Below are positions 1 through 9,536 of a DNA stretch of 64,000 nucleotides, piece by piece (within the stretch, counting starts at the first letter, position 1; each line of letters opens with the position of its first letter). Source of the stretch: an uncultured Aquimarina sp. (GTDB taxonomy: Bacteria > Bacteroidota > Bacteroidia > Flavobacteriales > Flavobacteriaceae). Made by a program: the position numbers and the translations under genes. The notes beneath the pieces were generated by a model, which worked only from the letters and a program-made list of their open reading frames with translations, was not told the DNA's origin and ran no database searches. The DNA lies in NCBI GenBank assembly GCA_947500505.1, contig CANMSL010000006.1:228043-292042 (forward strand). Reading direction: 5' to 3'.

Positions 1-1502
1 CTTTTTACCGGGTGATTCCAATCGAAGTCTGCTTTGCGTAAAATTGCCTGAATTCTGGCGTAAGTGTATTGAATAAAAGGTCCAGTATTTCCTTGAAAAT
101 CGACAGACTCTGTAGGATCAAAAAGTATTCTTTTTTTAGGATCTACTTTTAGAATGAAATACTTTAATGCTCCAAGGCCAATGATTTTATAAACGTGATT
201 CTTTTCTTCTTCAGAGTACCCATCTAACTTTCCTAATTCCTTAGAAATTTCACCAGCAGTTTCAGCCATTTCTTTGATAAGATCATCGGCATCCACTACA
301 GTACCTTCTCTACTTTTCATTTTACCACTAGGCAAATCTACCATACCATAGCTTAAATGATGCAAATTTTCAGACCAATCGTATCCTAATTTTTTAAGGA
401 TCAGGAAAAGAACCTTAAAATGATAATCTTGTTCATTACCAACAGTATATATCATCCCACCAATATCCGGGTTGTCTTTTACCCGCTGAATTGCAGTTCC
501 GATATCCTGGGTCATATACACAGCAGTCCCGTCACTTCGCAATACCAGTTTTTCATCTAAGCCTTCGTCAGTTAGATCACACCAAACAGAACCGTCATTT
601 TTTTTAAAAAACACCCCTTTTGCAAGGCCTTCTTCAATAGTATCTTTACCTAAAAGATATGTATTACTTTCATAATAATAACTATCAAAATCCACTCCTA
701 ATGCCTTATAGGTCTCATCAAAACCTTTATACACCCAACTATTCATGGTTTTCCAAAGTTTCACCACTTCTTCATCGCCAGCTTCCCATTTTCTGAGCAT
801 TTCCTGGGCCTCCAGTAATATCGGAGCTTCTTTTTTTGCTTCATCTTCTGTTTTCCCAGAAGCGACCAAATCTGATATTTCACTTTTATATTCCTGATCA
901 AACTTCACATAATAATTACCCACCAGTTTATCTCCTTTGAGTCCTGTAGACTCTGGAGTTTCTCCATTACCATATTTTTGCCACGCAACCATACTTTTAC
1001 AAATATGTATCCCCCTATCGTTAATAATCTGAGTTTTATATACTTTTTTACCACTAGCTTTTATAATTTCGGCTACGGCATATCCCAATAAGTTATTTCT
1101 AATATGTCCTAAATGTAGTGGTTTATTAGTATTAGGAGATGAATATTCTACCATTACCGCCTTATCTCCTTCTATTGGAGTCACAAAACCGTAATTTGTA
1201 TTATCTTTTACTTCATTGAAGAAATCAATAAAATATTGATCAGAAATAACAAGATTAAGAAACCCTTTTACGACATTAAATGTAGTAACCTCTTCTATGT
1301 GCTTAACTAAATAAGCTCCCACAGCTTCTCCTATCTGAACAGGATTACCCTTCACCACGCGTAACATTGGAAAAACAACAACCGTAATATCGCCTTCAAA
1401 TTCTTTTCGAGTTCCTTGCAACTCTACAGATTCTAAATTAGCACTATACAAATCTTTTATTGCCGCTTTTACCTTTTCCGTAATGGTTTGATGTAATGTC
1501 AT
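1..1502 (-). CDS. argS: Arginyl-tRNA synthetase, 3' end cut by window edge
   Basis: Charges tRNA-Arg with arginine in the cytoplasm (class I aminoacyl-tRNA synthetase). Translating the minus strand from the ATG at 1502 gives an open frame to the window edge, about 500 residues. The N-terminal Arg-tRNA synthetase domain is followed by the class I signature as SSPNTNKPLHLGH and a KMSKS-like segment read as KMKSREGT, which together are typical of ArgS. The C-terminal anticodon-binding domain lies outside the window. A TATCTTTG box 35 bp upstream is a good -7 element. Identification is firm from motifs; completeness cannot be judged. Confidence 0.95.
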   Translation of the reverse strand, partial: MTLHQTITEKVKAAIKDLYSANLESVELQGTRKEFEGDITVVVFPMLRVVKGNPVQIGEAVGAYLVKHIEEVTTFNVVKGFLNLVISDQYFIDFFNEVKDNTNYGFVTPIEGDKAVMVEYSSPNTNKPLHLGHIRNNLLGYAVAEIIKASGKKVYKTQIINDRGIHICKSMVAWQKYGNGETPESTGLKGDKLVGNYYVKFDQEYKSEISDLVASGKTEDEAKKEAPILLEAQEMLRKWEAGDEEVVKLWKTMNSWVYKGFDETYKALGVDFDSYYYESNTYLLGKDTIEEGLAKGVFFKKNDGSVWCDLTDEGLDEKLVLRSDGTAVYMTQDIGTAIQRVKDNPDIGGMIYTVGNEQDYHFKVLFLILKKLGYDWSENLHHLSYGMVDLPSGKMKSREGTVVDADDLIKEMAETAGEISKELGKLDGYSEEEKNHVYKIIGLGALKYFILKVDPKKRILFDPTESVDFQGNTGPFIQYTYARIQAILRKADFDWNHPVK

Positions 1503-1536
1503 TTTTTAAGTTGTATTTGATACAAAAATCAGGCAG

Positions 1537-1544
1537 CAAAGATA
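1537..1544 (-). promoter_or_regulatory. -7 promoter element of argS
   Basis: The minus strand reads TATCTTTG, an exact match to the Bacteroidota -7 consensus TAnnTTTG, 35 bp before the argS ATG. At the expected -33 distance the minus strand reads GTG rather than TTG, so only the -7 half is convincing. Confidence 0.6.
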
Positions 1545-1768
1545 ATAGAAATATAATCTTCTTTCACCTATATCCTTATCAATTCACAACTTATTACAAA
1601 AGAAAAAATTTTAGTTTATGGTAGGTATATAAATCCTGCATACTAAAGGAAAGCAGGAAACCTTTTTTAAGATTTAACTTCTGTCAGAACTGTTCAGGAT
1701 ACTTTTGAAACTTACCACTTTAAAATAGAATCCGACAATTAATTTCTTTGTATCTTTTACCTAAAAAT

Positions 1769-3199
1769 ATGCGGATACTTCTTACAGGCGCCAATGGTTA
1801 TATTGGAATGCGTTTATTACCATTATTATTAGATGCCGGTCACGATGTAATTTGCACAGTGAGAGATCAAAGTCGTTTATCAATTGATGAGGAAATGGCG
1901 AAAAAGATTTCTATTGTAGAAATTGATTTTCTTGAAGATCCTGATCCAAGCATTTTACCCAAAGACATTGACGCTGCGTATTACCTTATCCACTCTATGA
2001 GCTCATCAACTTCAGATTTTGACAAAAAAGAAGAAATTTCTGCTCTAAACTTCAACAAATATGTAAGTGAAACCACTGTTAAACAAGTGATTTATTTAAG
2101 TGGAATAGTAAATGAAAAGAATCTATCTAAACATTTAAGGTCACGAAAAAATGTTGAAAAAATCCTATACGAAGGAAATTTTAATTTAACTGTTCTACGC
2201 TCCGGAATAATAGTCGGATCCGGTAGTTCATCATTTGAGATCATAAGAGATCTTTGTGAGAAACTACCTATTATGATAACTCCTAAATGGGTAAATACAA
2301 AGACACATCCAATTGCCATAAGAGATGTATTAAGTTTTATGACAGGAGTTTTAGGCAATTCTCAATGCTATAATGAATCATTTGACATTAGTGGTCCCAA
2401 TGTTCTTACTTATAAACAGATGCTTTTGTTATATGCCAAAGCTAGAGGGATAAAATTATTTATATTTACACTACCGATAATGACACCAAGACTTTCTTCT
2501 TATTGGTTGTATTTCGTAACATCCACTTCATACAAATTGGCACTGAATCTGGTAGATAGTATGGCCATACCTGTAATTGCTAACGACAATCGATTACAGA
2601 AAACACTAAATATAGAACCAATGTCGTACAGCAAGGCTTTAGAACTTGCTTTTATTAAGATAGAGCAAAATCAGGTGGTATCGAGTTGGAAAGACTCTAT
2701 GATCAGTGGGCGTTTTAATCAGGATATCCAAAAATATGTAACCGTCCCAAAGAAAGGATGTCTGAGAGATGAAAAAAAGATCAAGGTAAGTCATCCTAAT
2801 AAGGTAATCGAAAAAATATGGGCAATTGGTGGAGAAACCGGATGGTATTATGGAGATTGGATGTGGAAAATCAGAGGATACATAGACAAATTTTTTGGTG
2901 GTGTTGGGTTAAGGAGAGGGAGAACAAATCCGGATAAAATTTACTCAGGAGATGCTTTGGATTTTTGGAGGGTATTGGTGGCTGATAAAAATGAAAAGCG
3001 TTTATTACTTTTTGCAGAAATGAAGGTTCCCGGCGAAGCGTGGTTAGAATTTGATATCGACGAAAACAATATTCTTCATCAAACTGCGACATTCAGACCA
3101 AGAGGTATATGGGGCAGATTATACTGGTACCTGATGATTCCTTTTCATTATTTCATATTTGGGGGAATGATCCGAAACATAGCTTCTAATAAGGAATAA
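1769..3199 (+). CDS. YbjT-like NAD(P)-binding SDR-family protein (DUF2867)
   Basis: Atypical short-chain dehydrogenase/reductase-like protein of 476 residues, about the length of E. coli YbjT, with an N-terminal Rossmann fold and a C-terminal DUF2867-type domain. The nucleotide-binding GxxGxxG is visible as TGANGYIG at residues 6-13. The C-terminal part (from about residue 320) is rich in Trp and Gly (GWYYGDWMWKIRGYIDK), as in this family. I chose the ATG at 1769 rather than the in-frame TTG at 1748, because the Rossmann beta strand MRILLTG begins there. The substrate is unknown. It stands alone, divergent from argS. Confidence 0.85.
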   Translation: MRILLTGANGYIGMRLLPLLLDAGHDVICTVRDQSRLSIDEEMAKKISIVEIDFLEDPDPSILPKDIDAAYYLIHSMSSSTSDFDKKEEISALNFNKYVSETTVKQVIYLSGIVNEKNLSKHLRSRKNVEKILYEGNFNLTVLRSGIIVGSGSSSFEIIRDLCEKLPIMITPKWVNTKTHPIAIRDVLSFMTGVLGNSQCYNESFDISGPNVLTYKQMLLLYAKARGIKLFIFTLPIMTPRLSSYWLYFVTSTSYKLALNLVDSMAIPVIANDNRLQKTLNIEPMSYSKALELAFIKIEQNQVVSSWKDSMISGRFNQDIQKYVTVPKKGCLRDEKKIKVSHPNKVIEKIWAIGGETGWYYGDWMWKIRGYIDKFFGGVGLRRGRTNPDKIYSGDALDFWRVLVADKNEKRLLLFAEMKVPGEAWLEFDIDENNILHQTATFRPRGIWGRLYWYLMIPFHYFIFGGMIRNIASNKE

Positions 3200-3279
3200 A
3201 GACATATCTGAAAAGACGATTCGTATCGATAGATCACATTTTTTTGAGAATAAATTTACTATTTTAGCAAAAAATAAAT

Positions 3280-3903
3280 ATGCTAAGATTATTACTTTTT
3301 ATGTCTTTATTGGCATTTACAATAAGTTGTGATACTAAGACGAGTGACGACTCTAAGCTACAAGATTTTACAGATTTATTGTCAGGGAAATTTTCTTCAG
3401 AAAAACAATCCGAGCTAGACTCCAGTTATCCGGCAGTCTATCTGGTCAATATACCTATATGGGAGGATAAACCAGGTTACTGGTTATATCACGAATTATA
3501 TGATAAAAAAAACAACAGTTCTGTTTATAACCAAAGAATCATAAACGTTCGGAGAGAAGATAGTGTAACTTTGAGTACTATTAGCTATGTAATTCCTAAT
3601 CAAAAAAAATACATAAATGCTTGGAGAGACATCTCTGTTTTCAATTTTTTAACCATCGATAGTCTTAAAAGAAGAGACGGATGTGATGTTTATTTCAAGA
3701 AAACTTCGACTATTTATCAGGGAAAAACTAAAAAAGGAACCTGCTTAAGTAATTTTACCGAAAATATAGCTTATACAACGAGTAATGTGGTAGTAAGTAA
3801 GAATAAAATTTCTAGTTGGGACAGGGGTTACGATATAACGGGTAAGCAAATCTGGGGCAAAATTCAGGGACCATTTCAGTTTGTTAGGATTAATGATTAT
3901 TAA
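3280..3903 (+). CDS. CpcT/CpeT-like lipoprotein
   Basis: Predicted lipoprotein of 207 residues: a hydrophobic N-terminus ends in the lipobox FTISC with Cys17. The rest resembles the CpcT/CpeT (chromophore lyase) family by the pattern SSYPAVYLVNIPIWED, then GYWLYHELYD, then YNQRIINV, and a late CxxFTEN-type segment followed by SWDRGYD. In cyanobacteria this fold attaches bilins to phycobiliproteins. A flavobacterium has no phycobilisomes, so the role here must differ (binding of a small ligand is a guess). It ends 6 bp from the convergent Rrf2 gene. The family call comes from recalled motif order and was not searched. Confidence 0.7.
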   Translation: MLRLLLFMSLLAFTISCDTKTSDDSKLQDFTDLLSGKFSSEKQSELDSSYPAVYLVNIPIWEDKPGYWLYHELYDKKNNSSVYNQRIINVRREDSVTLSTISYVIPNQKKYINAWRDISVFNFLTIDSLKRRDGCDVYFKKTSTIYQGKTKKGTCLSNFTENIAYTTSNVVVSKNKISSWDRGYDITGKQIWGKIQGPFQFVRINDY

Positions 3904-3909
3904 GCTTTT

Positions 3910-4320
3910 TTAATCCATAAAATCACCTAACGTTTTATTTTCCAAAACCTTTAGGGTATTATCCCTAACCTCTATCATTAATTCATGTACTGTACAAGCA
4001 TCTTCATCCGGGCAGTCATTGCATTTTTCATAAAAATTTAAACTTACACAAGGCAACATTGCTATTGGTCCCTCTAACACCCTTATTACAGAAGCCATCG
4101 AAATTTCTTTAGGTTCTTTGATAAGGTAATATCCACCGCCTTTACCTTTTTTAGATCCAAGAAAACCATTTTTACGGAGCGTAAGCAATATACTTTCTAA
4201 AAATTTTTGAGAAATATTTTCGCTTTTAGCAATTTCCGATATTAAAACAGGCTGATCACACCTTTTTCTTGCGATATAGGTCAACGCTTTTAGTCCATAT
4301 TTTGTTTTCTTAGAAAGCAT
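3910..4320 (-). CDS. Rrf2-family transcriptional regulator
   Basis: Cytoplasmic DNA-binding regulator of 136 residues. A winged helix-turn-helix (residues 1-70) carries the Rrf2 hallmarks KTKYGLKALTYIA and the glycine-rich wing KKGKGGGYYL. The C-terminal region has Cys91, Cys100, Cys103 and Cys109, consistent with the Fe-S or redox-sensing loop of IscR/NsrR-type members. It lies 82 bp downstream of ctlX on the same strand. Its promoter region is spanned by a 12-bp inverted repeat (4341-4392) that could be its own operator. The signal and regulon are not evident from the sequence. Confidence 0.9.
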   Translation of the reverse strand: MLSKKTKYGLKALTYIARKRCDQPVLISEIAKSENISQKFLESILLTLRKNGFLGSKKGKGGGYYLIKEPKEISMASVIRVLEGPIAMLPCVSLNFYEKCNDCPDEDACTVHELMIEVRDNTLKVLENKTLGDFMD

Positions 4321-4337
4321 CTGCTTTGTTGTATATT

Positions 4338-4345
4338 CAAAAATA
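4338..4345 (-). promoter_or_regulatory. -7 promoter element of the Rrf2 gene
   Basis: The minus strand reads TATTTTTG (TAnnTTTG) 17 bp before the Rrf2 start codon. No clear -33 TTG stands at the expected distance. The element overlaps one arm of the inverted repeat at 4341-4392. Confidence 0.5.
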
Positions 4346-4392
4346 GTTAAAAGATACCATTATATATTTTTCGTTACTTTTTTTAACTATTT
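4341..4392. repeat. 12-bp inverted repeat at the Rrf2 promoter
   Basis: AAATAGTTAAAA at 4341-4352 is the exact reverse complement of TTTTAACTATTT at 4381-4392, with 28 bp between. One arm covers the Rrf2 -7 box and the other ends 10 bp from the ctlX stop codon. It could be an operator, or an RNA hairpin at the end of the ctlX transcript. Confidence 0.6.
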
Positions 4393-4402
4393 CACATTAT
4401 GT

Positions 4403-5332
4403 TTATTGTTTGGGTAAAAAAATCTCTGCCATCATGCACCTGGCACTTCCACCACCTAATCTTTCTATTGTATCGAGATTACTGTGTAGAATCGAACAAT
4501 GTTTTTCTATTTTTGATACTTGATCTTTAGATAAGCTATTGTAAGCTGCAGAAGACATTACCAAATATCTCTTCTCATCTGCTCCAATGACTTGCAGCAT
4601 ATTCCCAGCAAAATTATTGACCTGATCCTCTGTAATCGTAATTATTTCCTTACCATCATTTTTTAGATGATTTACCAAGTTCTTACGTTCTTTTTTATCA
4701 TCGACGCAATCAAGACATATTACTGCAAAAGTCTCCCCCATACCCATCATTACATTGGTGTGATAAATTGCTAATCTTTCGTCATCAACTGTTTGATATG
4801 CAGTAAAGATAACCGGAGTATATTCAAAATCTTCACAAAACTCAATAAGTAATTCTTCATCAGCTCTTGGCGAAAGTGCACAGTATGCCTTTTTATTAAC
4901 TCTATCTAAAACAAGACTTCCGGTTCCTTCTAGAAAAACGTCATCTTCTTCTGCAACTGTATAATCAATAATATTTTTTATTTCAAAGCCTTCATTTTCA
5001 ATTATGTCTAAAATTTCTGGTCGACGCTCTCTTCTTCTGTTAGCAGCAAACATAGGATACAAACCTACATCACCATTTTCGTGAAAAGAAACCCAATTGT
5101 TTGGAAAAATAGAATCCGGTGTGTCATTCTCTAATGTATCATCAATAACGATAACGTTAACCCCTACAAATTTTAATTTTTCAATAAAATCATCAAACTC
5201 TTTTTGTGCTTTTACATTAGCATCTTTATCAGTATCTGAGCTGTCCTGATAATAATTATTCACCGCTGTTTGTTCGTTCATCCTAAATTTAACCGGACGA
5301 ATCATTACTATTGTATTTGTTATTTGCTTCAT
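4403..5332 (-). CDS. ctlX: CtlX-like citrulline/guanidino hydrolase (amidinotransferase fold)
   Basis: Member of the guanidino-group-modifying (pentein) enzymes, 309 residues, resembling CtlX (citrulline utilization hydrolase). The N-terminus TNTIVMIRPVKFRMNEQTAVNNYYQ is typical. A conserved His lies in IYHTNVMMGMGE, and the likely nucleophile is Cys299 in GGSARCMMAEIFLP at the C-terminus. Family members hydrolyse citrulline or related ureido/guanidino compounds; the exact substrate cannot be read from sequence. It starts 3 bp after the stop codon of the DDAH-like gene, so the two are almost certainly one operon for arginine-derived compounds. Confidence 0.85.
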   Translation of the reverse strand: MKQITNTIVMIRPVKFRMNEQTAVNNYYQDSSDTDKDANVKAQKEFDDFIEKLKFVGVNVIVIDDTLENDTPDSIFPNNWVSFHENGDVGLYPMFAANRRRERRPEILDIIENEGFEIKNIIDYTVAEEDDVFLEGTGSLVLDRVNKKAYCALSPRADEELLIEFCEDFEYTPVIFTAYQTVDDERLAIYHTNVMMGMGETFAVICLDCVDDKKERKNLVNHLKNDGKEIITITEDQVNNFAGNMLQVIGADEKRYLVMSSAAYNSLSKDQVSKIEKHCSILHSNLDTIERLGGGSARCMMAEIFLPKQ

Positions 5333-5335
5333 TTT

Positions 5336-6250
5336 CTAATCTCTTATCAATGGCATGGTAGAACAACGCAAAAGACCTTCTTGTTTTGCAATTTGTGCAT
5401 AAGGAACTTCTTCGACAGTAATGCCTAAATTCCGCAACCAATTATTTAACCTTGTAAAATTTTTCTCTGATATCACTACGTCTTCAGCTATAGAAAATAT
5501 ATTAGAATTCATATGATACATTTCATCTTTGGTTATGTGAAATAAGTTATCTCTTCCAAAAAAATCAACCAGGTACTCATAATCTTTCTGATTTCTAAAA
5601 CCTTCTTTATGAATGATTGCCTTATTTTTTCCTACAGGCTGAAAACAACAATCCAAGTGTAAAGCGTTATCTCTAGGGTCATCCATTGATTTATTAAGAT
5701 CAAATTCCTTTACTATTTTATTTGGAAAAAGGGATCTGATATATGCTACACCTTTCATATTTGTTCTCGCCACAATACAATCACTATAATCATCTCCTTT
5801 ATAAGTTCCAATAAATATATGATCGTTATGGATCATAACATCACCTCCTTCAAAATGAATATCTTCTGAAGGAGCTTTATAAACTTTTTCCGCGTCAATT
5901 TTATCGATTACATACTGAATTGCTTTTATTTCCTTTTCTCTATCTGGTAGTATGTTTGATTTGATAAATTTATCTTCAATAACTAGTGCAATATCTCTGG
6001 CGAAAATTTGATTATAATTTTCAATTAACTCAGGCCTGAATACTTTTACGTTGTATTTTTCAAAAACTTTAGCAACCTCGTTCATCTCAGCAACCATATC
6101 TGCTTCTTTTGGATATGTTCCCGCTTTGATATGTTCAATAGATTTAGGATCGTATGCTTCTTCGATCTTTGGAACAGAACCATTACTTTTAGCGGTACCC
6201 AAAACTACAGCTCTAAGCCTTGAGGTTTCATTTGTAATATTTAGTTTCAT
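5336..6250 (-). CDS. DDAH/arginine-deiminase-like amidinotransferase family protein
   Basis: Pentein-fold enzyme of 304 residues. Visible motifs are FARDIALVIEDKFI, EDIHFEGGDVMI (substrate-binding acid and Gly pair), LHLDCCFQPVG (catalytic His), and the C-terminal nucleophile Cys296 in LLRCSTMPLIRD. Relatives are dimethylarginine dimethylaminohydrolases, arginine deiminases and glycine amidinotransferases, so it probably acts on arginine or a methylated arginine, releasing citrulline. It is the first gene of a two-gene operon with ctlX, whose product could then act on citrulline (inference). Confidence 0.85.
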   Translation of the reverse strand: MKLNITNETSRLRAVVLGTAKSNGSVPKIEEAYDPKSIEHIKAGTYPKEADMVAEMNEVAKVFEKYNVKVFRPELIENYNQIFARDIALVIEDKFIKSNILPDREKEIKAIQYVIDKIDAEKVYKAPSEDIHFEGGDVMIHNDHIFIGTYKGDDYSDCIVARTNMKGVAYIRSLFPNKIVKEFDLNKSMDDPRDNALHLDCCFQPVGKNKAIIHKEGFRNQKDYEYLVDFFGRDNLFHITKDEMYHMNSNIFSIAEDVVISEKNFTRLNNWLRNLGITVEEVPYAQIAKQEGLLRCSTMPLIRD

Positions 6251-6391
6251 GTATTTATAACATTGATTTAGAGGTAACCTGGAACTCGCCCCAAAATCAC
6301 ATTTCCTTGTTTTAAATTATTTGTCAGGGTTAGTTTCAATCATTTAGTTTTTAGAGAAAAACATCATTGTTTATCAACATTAATGATCGAG

Positions 6392-6399
6392 CAAATATA
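6392..6399 (-). promoter_or_regulatory. -7 promoter element of the DDAH-ctlX operon
   Basis: The minus strand reads TATATTTG, an exact TAnnTTTG match, 141 bp before the ATG. No TTG stands at the usual -33 position, so this is a half-supported promoter. Confidence 0.45.
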
Positions 6400-6506
6400 G
6401 GAATAGGGAGTAGGTAGATGCTAATTTTATTCAAAAAAAATATCAAATTTTTATCAAATTCTAAAACCAGCTCATTGATATTAAATTATAGTAACAATAT
6501 CATAAA

Positions 6507-6538
6507 AAAAGGGTACTGAAAAAATTCGGTACCCTTTT
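6507..6538 (-). terminator. Intrinsic terminator of gltA
   Basis: A 14-bp stem, AAAAGGGTACTGAA against TTCGGTACCCTTTT with one wobble pair and a four-base loop, starts 19 bp after the gltA stop codon. On the minus strand it runs into seven T residues. Confidence 0.9.
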
Positions 6539-6557
6539 CAAAATCATAGTGCCCTTT

Positions 6558-7844
6558 TTATCGTTCAGAAACGGTTTTAAAAGGTCTATAGGTTTCTCCA
6601 ATATATATTTGTCGTGGTCTTCCGATTGGTTCTTTACGCAAACGCATCTCTCTCCATTGTGCAATCCAACCAGGTAATCTTCCTAACGCAAACATCACTG
6701 TAAACATCTCAGTCGGTATTCCTAAAGCTCTATATATAATTCCTGAATAAAAATCTACATTAGGGTACAATTTTCTTTGTACGAAATATTCATCTTCCAG
6801 GGCAACTTTGGCAAGCCCCTTTGCGATATCTAGCACTGGATCTTCTATCCCAAGATCTCCCAAAACTTCTTCTGCAGATGCTTTAATGATCTTAGCACGT
6901 GGATCAAAATTTTTGTACACTCTATGACCAAATCCCATTAAACGGAAGGAATCTTCTTTATCTTTAGCTTTAGCGATATACTTTGCTGTATCACCTCCAT
7001 CCTCTCGAATTGCCTCAAGCATCTCGATAACCGCTTGGTTAGCACCTCCGTGTAATGGGCCCCATAAAGCAGAAATACCTGCTGACAGAGACGCAAACAA
7101 TCCTGCATGTGATGACCCGACAATTCTAACAGTAGAAGTAGAACAATTTTGCTCGTGATCTGCATGTAGAATTAATAATTTATCCAAAGCATCATTAACA
7201 ATCTTATTTGCTTCATATGTTTTATTAGGCCTAGAGAACATCATCTTATGTAAATTCTCAACATATCCCAAAGCGTTGTCTCCATAATCCAATGGCAAAC
7301 TTTTTCTTTTTCTCATTGTCCATGCGGCAAGCACAGGAAACTTTGCCATTATTTTCACAATAGCGTTATACATAGCTTCTTCAGAATCCACATCTACAGA
7401 ACCTGGATTAAAAGCTATCAAAGCGCTAGTTAATGATGAAAGAACCCCCATAGGATGAGCACTTTTAGGAAATCCGTCGAGTATTTTCTTCATATCCTCA
7501 TCAACATGAGACTCTTCTTTGATATCTTTATCAAATTTATCAAGTTGTTCTGCTGTTGGTAAATCTCCAAAAATCAATAAGTAAGCTACTTCTAAAAAAT
7601 CAGCTTTTTCAGCCAATTCTTCTATAGAATATCCACGGTATCTTAAAATTCCTTTTTCTCCATCCAGAAACGTAATTCCACTCTCACAGCTTCCTGTATT
7701 TTTATATCCAGGATCAATCGTAGTGATACCACCTGTGGCGGATCTAAGAGTTTTGATATCAATTCCTGATTCATTTTCGGTTCCTTCTATTATTGGGAAC
7801 TCATATTTGTTACCGTCGATTTCTAAAGTAGCTTTTTTTGACAT
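6558..7844 (-). CDS. gltA: Citrate synthase
   Basis: Condenses acetyl-CoA with oxaloacetate to citrate, the first step of the TCA cycle, in the cytoplasm. The 428-residue length fits the hexameric bacterial type. Active-site regions are HADHEQNCSTSTVRIVGSSHA and ALWGPLHGGANQAV (catalytic His), with FGHRVYKNFDPRAK (His and the catalytic Asp region). The N-terminal beta domain contains the LDGEKGILRYRGYSIEELA segment typical of the family. It is transcribed alone, with its own terminator. Confidence 0.98.
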   Translation of the reverse strand: MSKKATLEIDGNKYEFPIIEGTENESGIDIKTLRSATGGITTIDPGYKNTGSCESGITFLDGEKGILRYRGYSIEELAEKADFLEVAYLLIFGDLPTAEQLDKFDKDIKEESHVDEDMKKILDGFPKSAHPMGVLSSLTSALIAFNPGSVDVDSEEAMYNAIVKIMAKFPVLAAWTMRKRKSLPLDYGDNALGYVENLHKMMFSRPNKTYEANKIVNDALDKLLILHADHEQNCSTSTVRIVGSSHAGLFASLSAGISALWGPLHGGANQAVIEMLEAIREDGGDTAKYIAKAKDKEDSFRLMGFGHRVYKNFDPRAKIIKASAEEVLGDLGIEDPVLDIAKGLAKVALEDEYFVQRKLYPNVDFYSGIIYRALGIPTEMFTVMFALGRLPGWIAQWREMRLRKEPIGRPRQIYIGETYRPFKTVSER

Positions 7845-8015
7845 TGTAAATATTTAGAATTTTGCTATTATAATAAGGGTTGCTAAATTACAAAATATAG
7901 TGTTAATATATTATTAATCCCTCTATCTATTTTGTAATATAAATAGAACTTAAGTATTATTTTTATACTACTTTATTAACTAAAGATTTTTAATAAAAAT
8001 TTCACGTACGTCCAA

Positions 8016-8047
8016 AAAAAAAGCTCACCAAAAAGTGAGCTTTTTTT
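8016..8047 (-). terminator. Terminator of eno
   Basis: Perfect 13-bp stem (AAAAAAAGCTCAC and GTGAGCTTTTTTT) with a six-base loop, 15 bp after the eno stop codon. The A and T tracts on both sides would let it work on either strand, but only eno runs into it. Confidence 0.93.
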
Positions 8048-8061
8048 AAACAGTTTAGCTT

Positions 8062-9453
<1,392 letters not shown>

Positions 9454-9477
9454 CTAGTAAAAACAACAAGTTATCAA

Positions 9478-9491
9478 CTATAACGTTATAG
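9478..9491. repeat. 14-bp perfect palindrome between carA and eno
   Basis: CTATAACGTTATAG is its own reverse complement. It lies 45 bp past the carA stop codon and 124 bp before eno. It has no T tract, so it is more like a protein-binding site than a terminator. A one-base variant, CTACAACGTTATAG, occurs at 37221-37234 before the second SusC gene. Confidence 0.4.
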
Positions 9492-9536
9492 ATCAACTTC
9501 TTGCTAAACGCAGTTTTTGCAACAAACTCAAAAGTC

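Larger units (their letters stand above)
6251..6557. other. Intergenic region between gltA and the DDAH-like gene
   Basis: About 300 bp of AT-rich DNA with no plausible gene. It holds the gltA terminator (6507-6538) and a probable -7 box of the downstream operon (6392-6399), implying a leader of roughly 140 nt before the DDAH-like gene. I see no riboswitch-like structure in it. Confidence 0.6.
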
